Below are positions 38,401 to 51,100 of a DNA stretch of 64,000 nucleotides, in pieces. The notes beneath the pieces were generated by a model, which ran no database searches, had not been told where the DNA came from, and was given only the letters and a program-made list of their open reading frames with translations. The position numbers and the translations under genes were made by a program. Source of the DNA: Pyxicephalus adspersus (taxonomy: Eukaryota > Chordata > Amphibia > Anura > Pyxicephalidae); contig NC_092859.1 in the NCBI RefSeq assembly GCF_032062135.1, positions 111,508,446 to 111,572,445 of the forward strand. The letters are read 5' to 3'. The stretch's first letter is position 1, and every line of letters starts with the position of its first letter.

Positions 38401-40727
38401 CAACATTATTAAAATCATTTTGGAACAAACATATTTAAGATTGTGCCATCATTGAACATAGTGTAGTCAATGTGCATAGGAGTAACCCCGAGTAACAACA
38501 AGGTAGTACATTAAAATCATATTTTATATTCTTTAGAAACATGCATTTAAATGTAAATCCTCAACTGTAGTAATAAGCATGTTTCTTCCTAAAGGACATT
38601 CTGTCCAATGGAAATTCTTTCTTTCCAGCAAAAGTAACCCAATGTATTGCAGTTTGCCAGCAATATTCATCTTCCTTCTATTCTTCAATGTTAAACCACT
38701 TCTGTAATGAAGAAAGACCCATTCTTTCATATAAACGCTGAATATCCACTTACAAATCACAAACCTGTCATAGGCCAGACATAAGATTAAATAAGCAATA
38801 TGGTTTGAGTTTAGGTGTAATGGGTCTAGAGCTTATGGTCAGCTAGGAAAAGGAAGCAGTCATTTTTGTAAATAACCTCAGTCACAATTCCGTCGGGTCT
38901 GGAAAATATTGAAGAAATCCAGAGTATTAACCATGCGTCAACCTCTTACACCTCCTGTGTATAAGTGCCAACAATCCATCTCAGCGCAGGCCAGTATAAT
39001 TCAATTTACAAACTAGTAAAAGAAAAAGGTTGTAAAGCATATGACATGGCTATCACTTATTGCTGGATGTGATTACAGCATATGTGGGGATGTGTATCAG
39101 GCTATAAATAGTAGCAAGTACCAATAAATTATGCCTGCCATATTATCAGTAGTGAAGGAACTATGTTTCCATAACACAGAATTTGACTTTTCTTTTTTTT
39201 AATGTGACCTAATGTAAAAAAAGCACTGCATTTGTATGCTTGAAAAATGGTTTTATGCTTAAAAAAGGCTACTTCAGATAACTTTAATAAAAAAGAAATT
39301 TCTTCTGTAAGAAATCAGAACTATAGGTATGTCCATGTCTGTGTTATCAGTTAAATGGACACATTTATAAAGAACTGTTGATTTCAAAATATCCATTTTT
39401 CTATTGGCATTTTTAAAATTGTGATCAGACTCTTTTCAGTGGAAATCCGTGATTTGGTGTTGTGCAGTAATTACTGTACAGTGTTGTGCCATAATTAACC
39501 CAATTTGACAATGGGAAGCTACATTCACATAGCGACCATGGCAAAATTTGTGATCAAAGATTTTGGAAATAAACACCACAGATCTTGATTGTGGCACTGT
39601 CAAAATGGTGAACACTTTCTGGTGATCCTAAAGTGGCAATCATGCCTATTAGTAGTTTAAAAATTACTTGGTAGTATACCCCCTGTACACATTAGTAATC
39701 ATCAGGTCATTTACGATCAGTGCAGCTGTATACCACTTTTATGTATTAGATGATGAAAACAGTCCTGCTATTTCAGTGGAATCAATGGCACTTTACTACT
39801 GACCATTATGGTACCCAGCTTTGAAAATAAGCCTCCTTTTGTTGAACCATATTTAGGCCCTTGTACCCTGAATTGCTGGGTATCAGTGGGGTAGTCATTA
39901 AAAACCAATTACTTTTCTTGACTTTTTTCCATCCAAAATTTATAAATGCTTTATCTTATGTTAGGTCACTGCCCTGGAACACCCTCAACCATTCTTGTTC
40001 TTCAATATTAGTCCTCCAGCCTTCCGCATCTTTAATGGCATTAGTGCTGTGTGGCTTCCTTCTTAAAAGGTTTGTTAGCTTTCTGTTGACGTTGATTTAT
40101 TGCATTTCCTGATTTAGAGAGGGAGTGGAAGATCCCAGCTTAGTGTAGAGTGCAGAATATTGACATGAAAAAGTTAAAAGCACAGTAGCCAAAAAGGCAC
40201 TTCCGCTCATCTCAGCGATAAAAGATTGATTGAAAATGCATATAACAGGGGACTGACCTGAAATAGTACAGCACCTGTAACACTAACAGATGAAGACAAG
40301 TTTTTTTAACTTCAACAGCTAATTTGAGTAGCTAGGGGGACATGTTGGAGATAATCTTTATTCTCTGGAATGGGGAGTCATCTTTTTACATATTTCTTAA
40401 GTGGTTTGGATGGATTTCATTTCTCTGTTCTTATTCCATAAGTGGGTATTACAGTACGGATCTTTTTGTCCCTATTTTAAATTTTATTATCTTTCGTTTA
40501 AATTGACAATATATTGTATATTGAGATTTTATCCTAGCATTGACTTTTATAAGTCTCAGAATATATAATTTAAGTGTGTCTCACCTAGATGCACCCAGGA
40601 CCAGTGCACCCAATACTTCCACTTCCATGTTGCCTTACTGGTTACCTCTTATCTTAGACAGCTTTAGTGTCCATCAAAACTTTGATGCTTTCAACTGATG
40701 TACATACATATGAACCAATGTCCATTG
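35418..40727. other. Intronic sequence, nothing recognised
   Basis: Unique-looking, AT-rich. The motif attggggttgattcacta near 35724 resembles one end of the MITE at 61946, but no partner end is clear. No exon is visible. Confidence 0.5.

Positions 40728-40794
<67 letters not shown>
40728..40794 (+). repeat. (CTAT)n microsatellite
   Basis: About 16 to 17 uninterrupted tetranucleotide units in 67 bases. Purity suggests it is recent and probably polymorphic. Confidence 0.97.
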
Positions 40795-42831
40795 GTGTAT
40801 ATATATTCTCCAGTCTCTAGCCAACCTTTTCTTTAATATTTAAATCACTTTTATTATTATTATTCCATAATTATTATTATGGAAGGATTACAGCCTTTCA
40901 AGTTTGTGCACACACTGAAGACACTTACCCTCTCCATTTGTCCTAATAACTACTGCTATTGAGAAAGTGATGGGAAAGCCAAAATTTTACAGTTATCACC
41001 AGTACAAGAGTGCTACCACATATCCCAGTACTATGCAAATATAGTGGGAAGGGATAGCCCAAGCGTGATTTTGTGAACTGGAAACTCTATTTGCATTACC
41101 ATTTACCCCGACTTTCCAAGGTCCCCTAGGTATTGCAGATACAATCTAAAGTCAGAAAGACCTAGGATTGTATACTCATTGCAGTTTATCTACAATATTG
41201 TGTATATAGGATAACTTTAAAAAGTGTTTTTATTTAGACTATATGCACTTATTCTAAAAATGTGTTTTTAATGACATTGCATTAAAGTTTGAATGGCCAT
41301 TACTGATTTATAATCCTATGCTAGTACATTATTACATTTTAAATATTTTCTTTAAAAACATGGATACCTACTATTTCTTATCACCGTGGAATCCTTATTA
41401 AATACAGGAAATTCCATGTTCATTTGAGCTGTTCACACTGCAGATAAAGGCAGTTCCAGCCACTGCCACCTTTAAAATGATTAGAAGAGAAATTGAATCC
41501 AGCTTCATTATGAAATCTTTGCAAGCCAACATAATTATTACACTAGTTATCAAGCTGTGTGTGATCTACAACCTTAGGGTTCAATTGCATGTGAACTGTG
41601 TGAGCATGAGATTTACCACTGTATGCAGCAGCCTCTTTTACATTACAATAATTTTATTCGGGGCAGTTTTCCCCATAGGGTTTCACACAATACAATAGAG
41701 ATGATCCCTTCACTCTAAGGGGCAGCGATTGTACAGTCAGAATCTGCCCCCTAGTGACAAATATTGAGGTAAAAGATGCTCAGTAGCATTTATGACCCCC
41801 TAAAATGAGATTTTAAAACATTACCACTATTGACAGGCTGTGCTAGCTCCCTGGTGTTTGAAGCAAATTGTAAAAACATGAACAATGACACAGATGGGTG
41901 ATGTACACAATATGAATGTCTTTTGCAATTACTTTTCAACCAAAGTATCCCATGTATATTTTAACAATTTAAAAACAAATATTTCCTTTGTTTCAACGTA
42001 TTATTTTGACATAAACAGTTCAATCAGATTGTTTCCTGTAATGTGTTACAGATTTGTGTATACAGTTTGGCAAACAAATTTTGTGTATACAATCTTTGGC
42101 ATCTTGGTACCATATAAATTAATAAAATGTGAATGTAACTGACTATACCTGTTTGTGAAAAGCAGTTACCAGCACATTAACAATATGATATGATTCAATA
42201 TGATCCAAACTAAGATATTAGTTATTGGTGGGAATGGTGGTCTGAGTCATCTTCAGGGTAGCTTCTGTTGTACTTTGTTCCTGTTCCCCTTTGAGTTTTG
42301 TGGATTCCTGCTCAGCACCTGTTGCATTATCCTTAATACAAATAAGTACCAATTCAATCAGGAGAGTGAGAACCCTTATATTCTGCACAGCAGGAGCATG
42401 CACACAGGAACCTAATTACAGAAATGGCTGGATAGCACTAGGAAGTTGACATTTTTTTTAGATCCTAAGGAAGTTTATACCCTTATAGTACAATGGTGGA
42501 AACTGGTCTGGTTCTGTTGAAATATGGAAAGTGTGGTAACCCATAATAACCTGGTAACATAATTTTTTGTTAGTTTGGTGGACTGACATCCGATAGGTTG
42601 CTACTGCTCTGTGATTTTCATGATTCCACTGTAAACCCTATAGATTAGACCACATGCATCAAACTAAGTACATGCCATATAGATGAATCTGTACAATGGT
42701 GCATAGAATGTAGTTATGTTACCAGGCTGTCTCTTAAATAGAATTGTAGACACCTCACTCCAGGTGTCTGCAGGTCAAGCCTTTAGTTTTCTAATATGCA
42801 AATAGTTGTTTTTAGTTTTATTTTAAAAATT

Positions 42832-42846
42832 CCCCCCCCCCCCCCC
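42832..42846 (+). repeat. C15 homopolymer
   Basis: Fifteen consecutive C bases followed by acctcccc. The length is error-prone in sequencing, so the count may not be exact. Confidence 0.9.
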
Positions 42847-42972
42847 ACCTCCCCATGCCCTTAAGGCATTGCTATAGGCTCACCACTGTGATGAACAAAA
42901 TGACTAACTAATGATGAAGTTCAGGGGACCAGGGAAAGCATTTTACATCTGGAAACCACTTGTTGCATAGGA

Positions 42973-42996
42973 TATTAATATATATATATATATATG
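42973..42996. repeat. (TA)n dinucleotide run
   Basis: An alternating TA stretch of about 24 bases just upstream of the hAT-like element. Confidence 0.85.
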
Positions 42997-43076
42997 AGAG
43001 AAATAGAGCCAATTTAGTGGCAGTGCAGCTTGAGAGGATGAATGGAAATGTATTCAATATATTATGTATTCTAATT

Positions 43077-43338
43077 AAGCGGTCGCCAAGCGGTCCATGA
43101 GAACATTTTGGTGGTCCGTAGCTCTGGCTGGTGTGCCTTTGAGTGGGGACAGAAGAAGGACCCTGCTGGGAGGGGCACACCAGCCAGAGCCGCTGACTAT
43201 GTCTCCTGTATGGAATCGCAGGCTCGGGGCGGGTTGTGTCTATGGACACTGGACTCTGGAGTGGGCGGGTTCTGGCATGTGCGGTTCGGAGCAGGTAAAT
43301 TTAGTGGTCCGTGGGTTCGAAAAGGTTGGCGACCACTG
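43077..43338. mobile_element. hAT-like non-autonomous element with internal hairpin
   Basis: The right end, reversed, reads cagtggtcgccaacctttt and the left end reads agcggtcgccaa; CAGTG-type ends are the hAT signature. Both arms continue with a tggtccgt motif. A perfect 17-base inverted repeat sits inside at 43121-43137 and 43174-43190. It is much richer in G and C than the surrounding intron. The expected 8-base target duplication is not preserved. Open frames on both strands here have no transposase domains. Confidence 0.65.
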
Positions 43339-44636
43339 TTCTTGTTGGAATTGGAAATCATAATTTTCATCCAAGGCTCCATGACCATTTTGTTGATTAC
43401 TCCAAACATGCAATTCAATACTTCAGTTCAAACATCACTAATCTGAAAACAGACAATAGCTTCAATGGTATAACATCTATGGGACGATTTCATTAAAATG
43501 AAAAAAAGATGATCAAAAGGATGAATCAAGTTTTGTTTTTCATATATAAATAAAGTAAAGAATAAATCTGGCTGGCCATCAGCATTTTTCAAGATTTAAG
43601 GTAATATTTTTTTTCTACAAATCAGCCAACTGTTTTGTAAAAAGACGGAGACATTGTGCATATATATGGTTGTGAGCTATTTCAGATATTCTGCAAAATA
43701 TTTTTTTTCTTCAAAAGAATACAATCTAGAATGTTTATCTTTCTCTGGCAGGTCTGCATATTGGGAAGAAGGCATGGTATAGCTTTGCTCGAGTGGACAA
43801 GGTGGCTGAATGACTTGGCATGACCATGTTGCTAGGAACTTGCTTTAACATTCCCATGCACTTTGCTGTTAGCGATACCTCTTTCTTTGTGGGACGTAGT
43901 ATGAAAGAAAGGTCATACTAAGCAGAGGTCTCTAAGCTCTCTTTATTCCCTAGCTGCAACACAACACTATTCCTATTGAAAGAGCTTTGCAAGAGATCTA
44001 AGACTTTGCATTCTGTATGATTTCAGGGCTGATTTGAAATGAACCCGCATTGAGGACTGGTATAAATGATGTGTCAGTGCCCCCTTTGGTCAGCACACAA
44101 GACTTTCACACAGAGCCAGCAGTATTCCTTTTGCAGAGATGATCTGCAGGCGTTCTCATTGTTTGTGACATTTGTGCACAGTATGGGGCTGTTTGGAATT
44201 AGAAGCCAGCCATTTTTCTACATAAAGTACACTTTAGAAAATGGAAACAAAGTTTCAAACCCTTACAAAAAAAATCTGCTAAATGCTGAGATAATTGTGA
44301 AGTCATTGATAGCAAGAATTTTTTATTGTCCAGTGTTGAATGGCTGAGCTGAAAATGAGCTATCTGTGCTAATAAGACGTAAGTGTAAGCTTTAGAATTG
44401 GTATGCAGTTACTGGCAAAATAAGTTTTAAAAGTACTCCCTGCCGACTTTAGAATAGTGTATATGGCACAAACATAATAAAATATGCAGTGTGAAAAGAT
44501 AGCGGGACACATTTTTAACATTATTTTTTAATATTTTGAATAAATTTTAAGTAACGTTAAAAGTATATCTAAACCCAAATTTTTTTTGCTGTTGGAAAAT
44601 GTGTGCAAATATGTACGGTTGTTAGTGCTGTGTGTC

Positions 44637-44850
44637 CTAGCTATGGCAATGAGATTGGGATGCGGTCACCGCTCCCTTATGCCACTGAATAAACAGCTTG
44701 GGGGGGACGCTACTTGTGGCATCTACCTGTGGCAGTGCAATCGAGAATGAATGGGGGTGCCAGTGCCCACAGTCAAATGTCAAATCTGTAGGCTGCAGTG
44801 GCCCAGCTGCCAGGGGCAGTCTGGTAACGTTTATTTCCACCTTAGGTCTG
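44637..44850. repeat. GC-richer patch, probable decayed transposon fragment
   Basis: Motifs such as gattgggatgcggtcaccgc and gcaatcgagaatgaatgggg contrast with the AT-rich flanks and resemble DNA-element debris that I associate with frog genomes. No ends or second copy are visible here. The open frames on both strands (to about 44961) carry no domain. Confidence 0.35.
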
Positions 44851-44961
44851 AACCTGCTCTTCATATTTGTGTTTATCCTGGCAAATATTGTATCTGAAAC
44901 AGAAAGTGATGTGATATCCAAACATTTACAGTTGTCCCCTGAACAAGAAATCGGAGAATAA

Positions 44962-47900
44962 CTTCAATTAGGTAACCTATTGTACAATCTGGCGTTCCTA
45001 CCATAGCCATGGCCTTGTGCCTCTAAGCCTAGTCTACTGTCCAGTGCCTCTATCATAAGCCAATTTCTTGGAGGAGGCCAAATAAATTACCAGTATGTTT
45101 GTTGGATGTGAAAATAATCACTTGAAAACTTACAAAATCTATGCAGATGATACTGTATCAGATATTAGGCAATGAGAAAGATGAACACAACTTAACAACC
45201 TATGTGGTTTTTTTTGTGTGCTGAAATTTAGAAATAAAAGTGCTTAGTGCTCAAAGTTGCTTCAGTTTTCCCAAACAGCTAAACCTGCCCTACTCCTGCA
45301 CAATAAGGAAACCCATAGTGACTGAAGCACAGTACAAAATGAAGGTGATTTTAGGACCATGCTGTTATAACAATGGAAAAATTGTAATAGTAGCCCATAA
45401 AGTATGTTAGGTGGTGCAAACCAGTGATGCTCTGGTGTAAGAAGGCATGGCAGCCATGATTTATATGGGCAAAAAGGGACAGCCTGATCATCTGTCCAAA
45501 ATTTAAAATCACTTCTAGAAACAGTAGATTGCTCAGCTATTGTATTTTAAAGTACACCTGACATAAGCTTGAGATTAGATATAGAAAGGCAAGCCTTACG
45601 AGGTTTGGGATTTTGTACCTAAACATGATTTTTTATCTTGTCCTGCAGCATGCATGCAACAGAGTCCCAATTCTTTTATTAAATGTTAATAGGCTATGTT
45701 TTGTTTTCTTTAGCCTAAAGCATTGTACTGCTTAGTCCAGATCCATGGAAGAGTATTAGCATAGTAGCTGGTTGGCCTATTATCAGCAGAAAAATGTTTT
45801 TATACTCTAATTAGTGTTACTCTTCAATAATCCAACAGCAAACCTATTTTTCTCCATAACACATATTTAGGGAGTTGATTTGCCTGCTATCAGCAGTAAA
45901 ATGTGCTAAAATGTCTCCGGTTAGCAGAAATTTTAAGTAATCTAAGCTTAAGCCTTTTAGCATTTTCCTTTGTATATTTATTTTTGGTTTTCTGACCATT
46001 ATATTATTTAAGTGATGACATATGAAAACCTCCCTGGGGACTGTACAGAGGATTCACTTAAGCCTCAGCGCTGCTCCTTCACCAAAAAAAAAGAAAAATA
46101 ATATTAATAATAAAAACGTCCATACTATACATGTGTTGACTGTGTCCAGATCTGTTAGCCAAATCCTTTCAGGTCTCATAGCAGTCACATAGTCTGACAT
46201 GTAAAAACCATATAATATGTTATAAAAGCATAAGAAGACCTTTGTACCGGTGAAGACTGCCTGTGTCATATAGATGCAGTATCACTTTATTTTTCAGGTA
46301 GCTTAGAAACGCTTTATGAACTGTCCACTTTATCAAGCATAAGTAGGTTCTTACCCATTTAGTTACCATTAGTGTAAAATAGAAAACAGTCCTCTGATTA
46401 AAACTGACTTTTATGTAAAACAATATTCTTTCTCTGGCATGTTACAACAGATTGTCTTTGTTCCTTTTCTTGTTTGTATTCCTAGCATTATTTTACCAAC
46501 TCTACCACCTAAAGGTCCTCCCCCCCCCCACTCTCTTCCTATTATCTTGTTACATGTATTAACCCTTACCTGTATTACCTACATGCAAGTCTACCTATGG
46601 TTAAAAGAAGTACCCTATTGCACATCATTTAATCTGCTCTACCAGACCTTATCTGTGCAATTTCTTATTATGACTGATCACTTTATGGATGCTGGATTTA
46701 CACATATTGCTGGCTGCTGCTGCCTCCTACTCAGTTTTGTATTATACTGTTTAAACCTGCACTGTAAAAAAATAAAAATCAATGAAATAATAATGATAAA
46801 TGTCTAATAATTGTGTCTGCTTTATTTTTCAATAATTGCAATTTGTTTAGCTGTTAGCAACAACTGTCATAGATTTATGAGATGTGTTGATGGATAATAA
46901 TAACCATGAGTAAAGTTTTTTCATTCTCAATCTCATGATTTACTGGTAGAAAAGCAGAGGTGACTTTATTATATTTCACCATGCTTATTGCTGCAATAGA
47001 CAAATCTACTGATATAGGAAGACTTCTTACTGTGCAGAAGACTTACACAGCATGCAACGTTCATCTCCATTTCTTCCAGCAATATTTAAAATAAATAAAA
47101 TAAAATAAACATTGCCATTAGCATAGATTAATTGACCAGGGACTCCTAATGAGTTCTACATTTTTGGAGGCATATCCCAATAATGTATTTCTCTGACTTT
47201 CTGCTAATTAAATCATATCTGATTGGTAGAATTTCGCTTGGTGTCTCTGCTGTGCCAAGCTCCCTTTTCTCTTTGAAAGATCTGATGAGAGCTGGTTTTG
47301 TTTTCACAGCTAATAGCTCCCCTGCTGCACTATCGGCATCTGCCTCCGTTTGCAAGAGTTTTATACACTTAACCCAGTGCAGTGAATGTATTGCCTCTGA
47401 GAGTTCCCATTAGAAAATGTTGCATATTTATAAAATACAGTCAGAAAGATATGTATTTCTAATTCTAATAGCATTCAGGGGAAAAATTCCCTGGCTTGCA
47501 TTTTTTTTACTTTTCCAGTGGATTGGCATATGATCGGTATAAGGATATGTAACAGATAATTTTGAATTGATCTGCCTAATAGTGGTGTGGACTAAAAAGT
47601 ATCACAAGTATATGAAACATTGTGGCTTATATATGTGTGTGTAGCCATTGTTTTCTAAACCTACCAAACATTTAATGATTTAACATTATATTCTGTCATT
47701 ACGTGGAATAGTATTGTACTAACACGAGGCTAAGTGAGGTTAAGCAGCCTCTACAAGCTCCCACCAGCCCATATGTACACTCACTTGTTGGGTTTGCTCA
47801 TTTGTTGGCATGTTAGTTTCATTTGACATGACAGGGCACCCTTTAAATTTTAAGTATCTATGGTAAATTGGATGTATTGGATTGTATCCATTTCTGTCTT

Positions 47901-48062
47901 CAAACAAAACTATATTGGTATTCACGTGGCCTAATAAAGCATAAAGCATATTTGAACTTGTAGCTCTAAAACATGTAACATATCCTTTTGCACTTTTTTT
48001 TTAGCAATTTGTAGATAAATCACCTACCATAGGTAATGTGTATGTTTTGTTCTGTGTTACAG
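44962..48062. other. Intronic sequence before the first exon, nothing firm
   Basis: The stretch includes a C10 run at about 46520 and a pyrimidine-rich segment at 46490-46780 ending in aataaaaatca, which could be an old LINE 3' end but has no supporting frame. The segment 47170-47410 is open on both strands with balanced composition and has no splice sites that fit plexin. Confidence 0.4.
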
Positions 48063-48186
48063 ATGTACAAGAAAAGAGAAATGTGAACGTTCTCATGAGG
48101 CTCGAAGATTTGCGTCAGAGATGAAGCAGTGTGTCAGACTGACTGTCCATCCTAACAATATCTCTGTCTCTCAGTATAATGTGCTG
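48063..48186 (+). CDS. PLXNA4: Plexin-A4 exon: end of PSI domain 1 and start of IPT 1 (internal exon)
   Basis: Plexin-A4 is a single-pass neuronal receptor for class 3 and class 6 semaphorins that steers axons, with class 3 signals read together with neuropilins. This 124-base exon completes a codon with its first base and then encodes 41 residues, beginning CTRKEKCERS and ending in SVSQYNVL. The cysteines in CTRKEKC and in MKQC are the last cysteines of the first PSI (cysteine knot) domain after the Sema propeller; the residues after VRLTVHP start the first IPT/TIG domain. NIS is an N-glycosylation sequon. The acceptor is a T-rich tract ending ttacag and the donor is gtaaga, giving phase 2 before and phase 0 after the exon. 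The frame joins directly to the exon at 52276. PLXNA1, A2 and A3 differ more here from memory (A1 has a CSRRDACERA type segment), so A4 is favoured without a computed alignment. Confidence 0.9.
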
Positions 48187-51100
48187 GTAAGAACCTTCTT
48201 GTTTTTTTAGAAAGAAATATTGCATTTTTTTATCCTTCCTTAGAACAGTGTGTTGTACATGTATCAACAAAGAAGGCCACCAACAAAGCGAATGGTAATT
48301 ATTATAGCGAAAAGTTCAAGCTTATTCATTTCATAAACAAAATCATTTCCCCGAATTCATCATTATTTCCATTGTTAATGTAGAAAACCTGATCTATGTT
48401 AAATCAAAGCATTCACACGTGTAGACTTATCTGTGGGAGAACAAAAGCAATTTGCTGCAGGATTTGCGTAACAGCCAAACAATTGCTTCTGAATTGAATC
48501 TGCAGGAAGAGAGACCTATTATCCTGTGTATTAGGCCCCAGTGCAAGCTAGAAATTGAGGAAAGCCTCATGGGGGTAAAGCCATTCACAAGGAACAGAAA
48601 ACAGAGTAGGGTTCACATCAATTCATTACTCTCGGACAGGCAGAACTGTACCTGCATTTAAATTATTGGCCACTGCTGTACTGCAGAATTATTCTGGACA
48701 GGCTGAAATATGTTAAAACATTGTATATCCTTATATAAAGTGCAAAGAAAAGTGTATTATATGACACAATCTTTTTAGTATCTAATAATTATGTTTACAA
48801 ATTATTACTAATAATTTGTTACTGCTTTAGACAAAAGCATGTTGCTTTAGTTGTGTTAGCCTTTTACACATTGGTTGCTTTTGTCACCACTAAAAATATT
48901 AGAATCGTTGTTAGTAATAAATATTTACTGCAAAAAAACAATGAAAATAACTGCATACTTCACCTGTAAATGTACATATTCTCTATAAGTATGAACTGTT
49001 AATGTCATTGTGCTGCAGAGTAGACTTATGGCCTCCAGACAAGCATATCCATCCCATCATACTTTGTAAACATAAAACATTCTGCAAGTACTGAAACATA
49101 AAATATTGAAGCCATTATGCCCTGGGAAGATCTGAAAATTGAAACTGCTGGTACATCAAGATTGATGTTTGTGTATAACCCCAATCAATATATTGAAGTA
49201 TATATGTGATTATTGTATAATGCAAAGATCAAAGTGTGATAGCCCATCGAAACAGACCATCAATTGGAGTGGATTGTTCTAAATCACTGATTAAGGAAGA
49301 TTGTTTCATAGTTGCTACTACTTACTTTATATTGCACTGTTTTTTTGTTCTCTGCTAGTTATGTTGAAGACAATATAGGCCCCTTAAAATACACAGATAA
49401 ACTTGAGCTAAAGTTTAGTGAGTAGTTAATGTGGCAACTGGGCAGCCTCTGATGTGATCTTTTGATGTACAGAAACATTTTGTGCTCTGCGATGGCAATA
49501 CCTTGGTTATATACCTGTCATCTTTTACAATTACCTAGATCAGCCATTTTTAACCAGGGTTCTGTGGAATCCTAGGGTTCTTTCAGAGGTTTCAAGGTCT
49601 GTCTTGAACTGCAGCTGACTATCATTTCTAATTCATCTGGTACCTTCATAGTTCCATGTATAATGCCACTTGGCAGGGTCGCATGCATGACACTAATGAT
49701 CTTTAAAGGCTGTCTATAAGGGTAGTGTTCTGACCACCACCGTACTGAGGTATTCTTCACACTGGCTGCCAAAATAAAAGGTATTTACCTGTGACTGCTG
49801 ATGAATTTATTTTAGCAGGAGCTCTCTGAGACCTGAATATTATTTTAAGGGTTATTCAGGAGTAAAAAGGTTGAGAAAGGCTGACCAATTAATTACCTTC
49901 TCAAGTGCCTGTTTTTTACCTTCTGTAACTCACTGTTCTTCATTAAAGGTGCACATCATGTTGAAAGACCAATAAGGGGCTGTGAGAGATGGAAATGTAT
50001 TTCTTTCCTAAGATTAAATTGTGGTGTGTAAAATGTAGAATTTGTTTTTTTGACATAGCCGGGGGTAAAAAGACATAAACTTACACTGGAGTTTGGCCTT
50101 AAGGAAATGGGGGTAATGTAAGGCAGGCTGTAGGTTGTACAGTTATCCAGGTAAATGGCATTTACCAGTTAAAATCTTTATATTTTGGAACTTTCCCTGG
50201 TTCATTCCTCCTTCCATCATCAACATGCTTTCCTTTTTCATACTTGGATTTAGACCCAGTGACAACATCACTGTTTCTTTGTGCTTCCTTATGCAATGCA
50301 GACAGACCATATCCAGTATGGAAGGGTCGGCAGGGTGCTGAACATATTTTTCTGAGAACAGTAAGCTGTGATAATGCTCACATGTGATGCTGAGCCTCCT
50401 TGATTAAATGAACTGAAATCTATTAAATGAAACGGTGGGTTAGGGAGAGTATGATTGGGGAGAAAAGAGCTAAATGATGCCGCAAGCAAATGAGTCAGAC
50501 ATATTTGCAGCTTCTAATGCATAATGTATACACAATATAGTGAAGCTAGAGTAAGCCTTTTCATTACACAGTAGCCTGTACAACTCTGCAAGACTAGGAG
50601 GAAGACCAAAGGTCAGCTTAAACATCAGAGCAAATTGGCCAAAAGTGAGGTTAACTGTTTCTCTTAACTATCATTGTTACACCGGATGTCGTGTGATGCC
50701 AGAAAACTCCAGAAAAATTCCATCCAACTAAAGATAATAGCACCACTTGATAATAAGTGGTCTTTCTGCCTTTGGTGATTGTGTTTTTCAAGAATCCACA
50801 CTTTTAAAAAGCGTAATTGATTTTCTTTTGCAAATATTCACTTGATTGCAGTCTTCTGGAGTAATTATTTGCAGCAGAATTATTTTAAAGATTTACAAGA
50901 TCTATTTTGAATGGATCTTCTGCTCAGAGCAGCGAAGAATAACAATACTATTTCAGCATAATGTGCTCATCCTTGAAACCATCAATTTCTTTGAGCTGCT
51001 CATCTTTTCTTGGTCTTAGCAGCCCAGTTGTATCTACATTGCGCAGAGCATCGGCTTGTAGCAGATAATATTATTGTGCTTGTTCCATTCTTTAACAACA

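Larger units (their letters stand above)
1..48062 (+). other. PLXNA4: Upstream plexin-A4 intron (3' part), repeat-bearing
   Basis: Everything before the first recognised exon behaves as intron. No segment encodes the Sema propeller or the start of PSI 1 (expected pattern ESC..Y..C..C....DPHCGWC), so the preceding exon is probably further upstream. PLXNA4 is known for very long introns in other vertebrates. The contents are old transposable elements, simple repeats and AT-rich unique sequence, listed separately. A short exon could still have been missed by eye. Confidence 0.7.

Noticed and set aside
40728..40794. Regular array considered as CRISPR or a minisatellite
   Set aside because: It is a pure tetranucleotide microsatellite with no spacers.
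43097..43446. Several overlapping open frames up to 113 codons
   Set aside because: They lie in and around the GC-rich hAT-like element, where stop codons are rarer by composition. No transposase motif is present.
46439..46807. Open frame of 122 codons with hydrophobic stretches
   Set aside because: It begins in intron sequence, crosses a C10 run and ends in an aataaaaatca-like stretch. It resembles pyrimidine-rich non-coding or LINE 3' sequence, but no LINE protein motif supports it.
1..48062. Search for the preceding plexin exon (end of Sema, start of PSI 1)
   Set aside because: No stretch encoding a DPHCGWC-like segment with a phase 2 donor was found by eye. A short exon could be overlooked, so absence is only probable.
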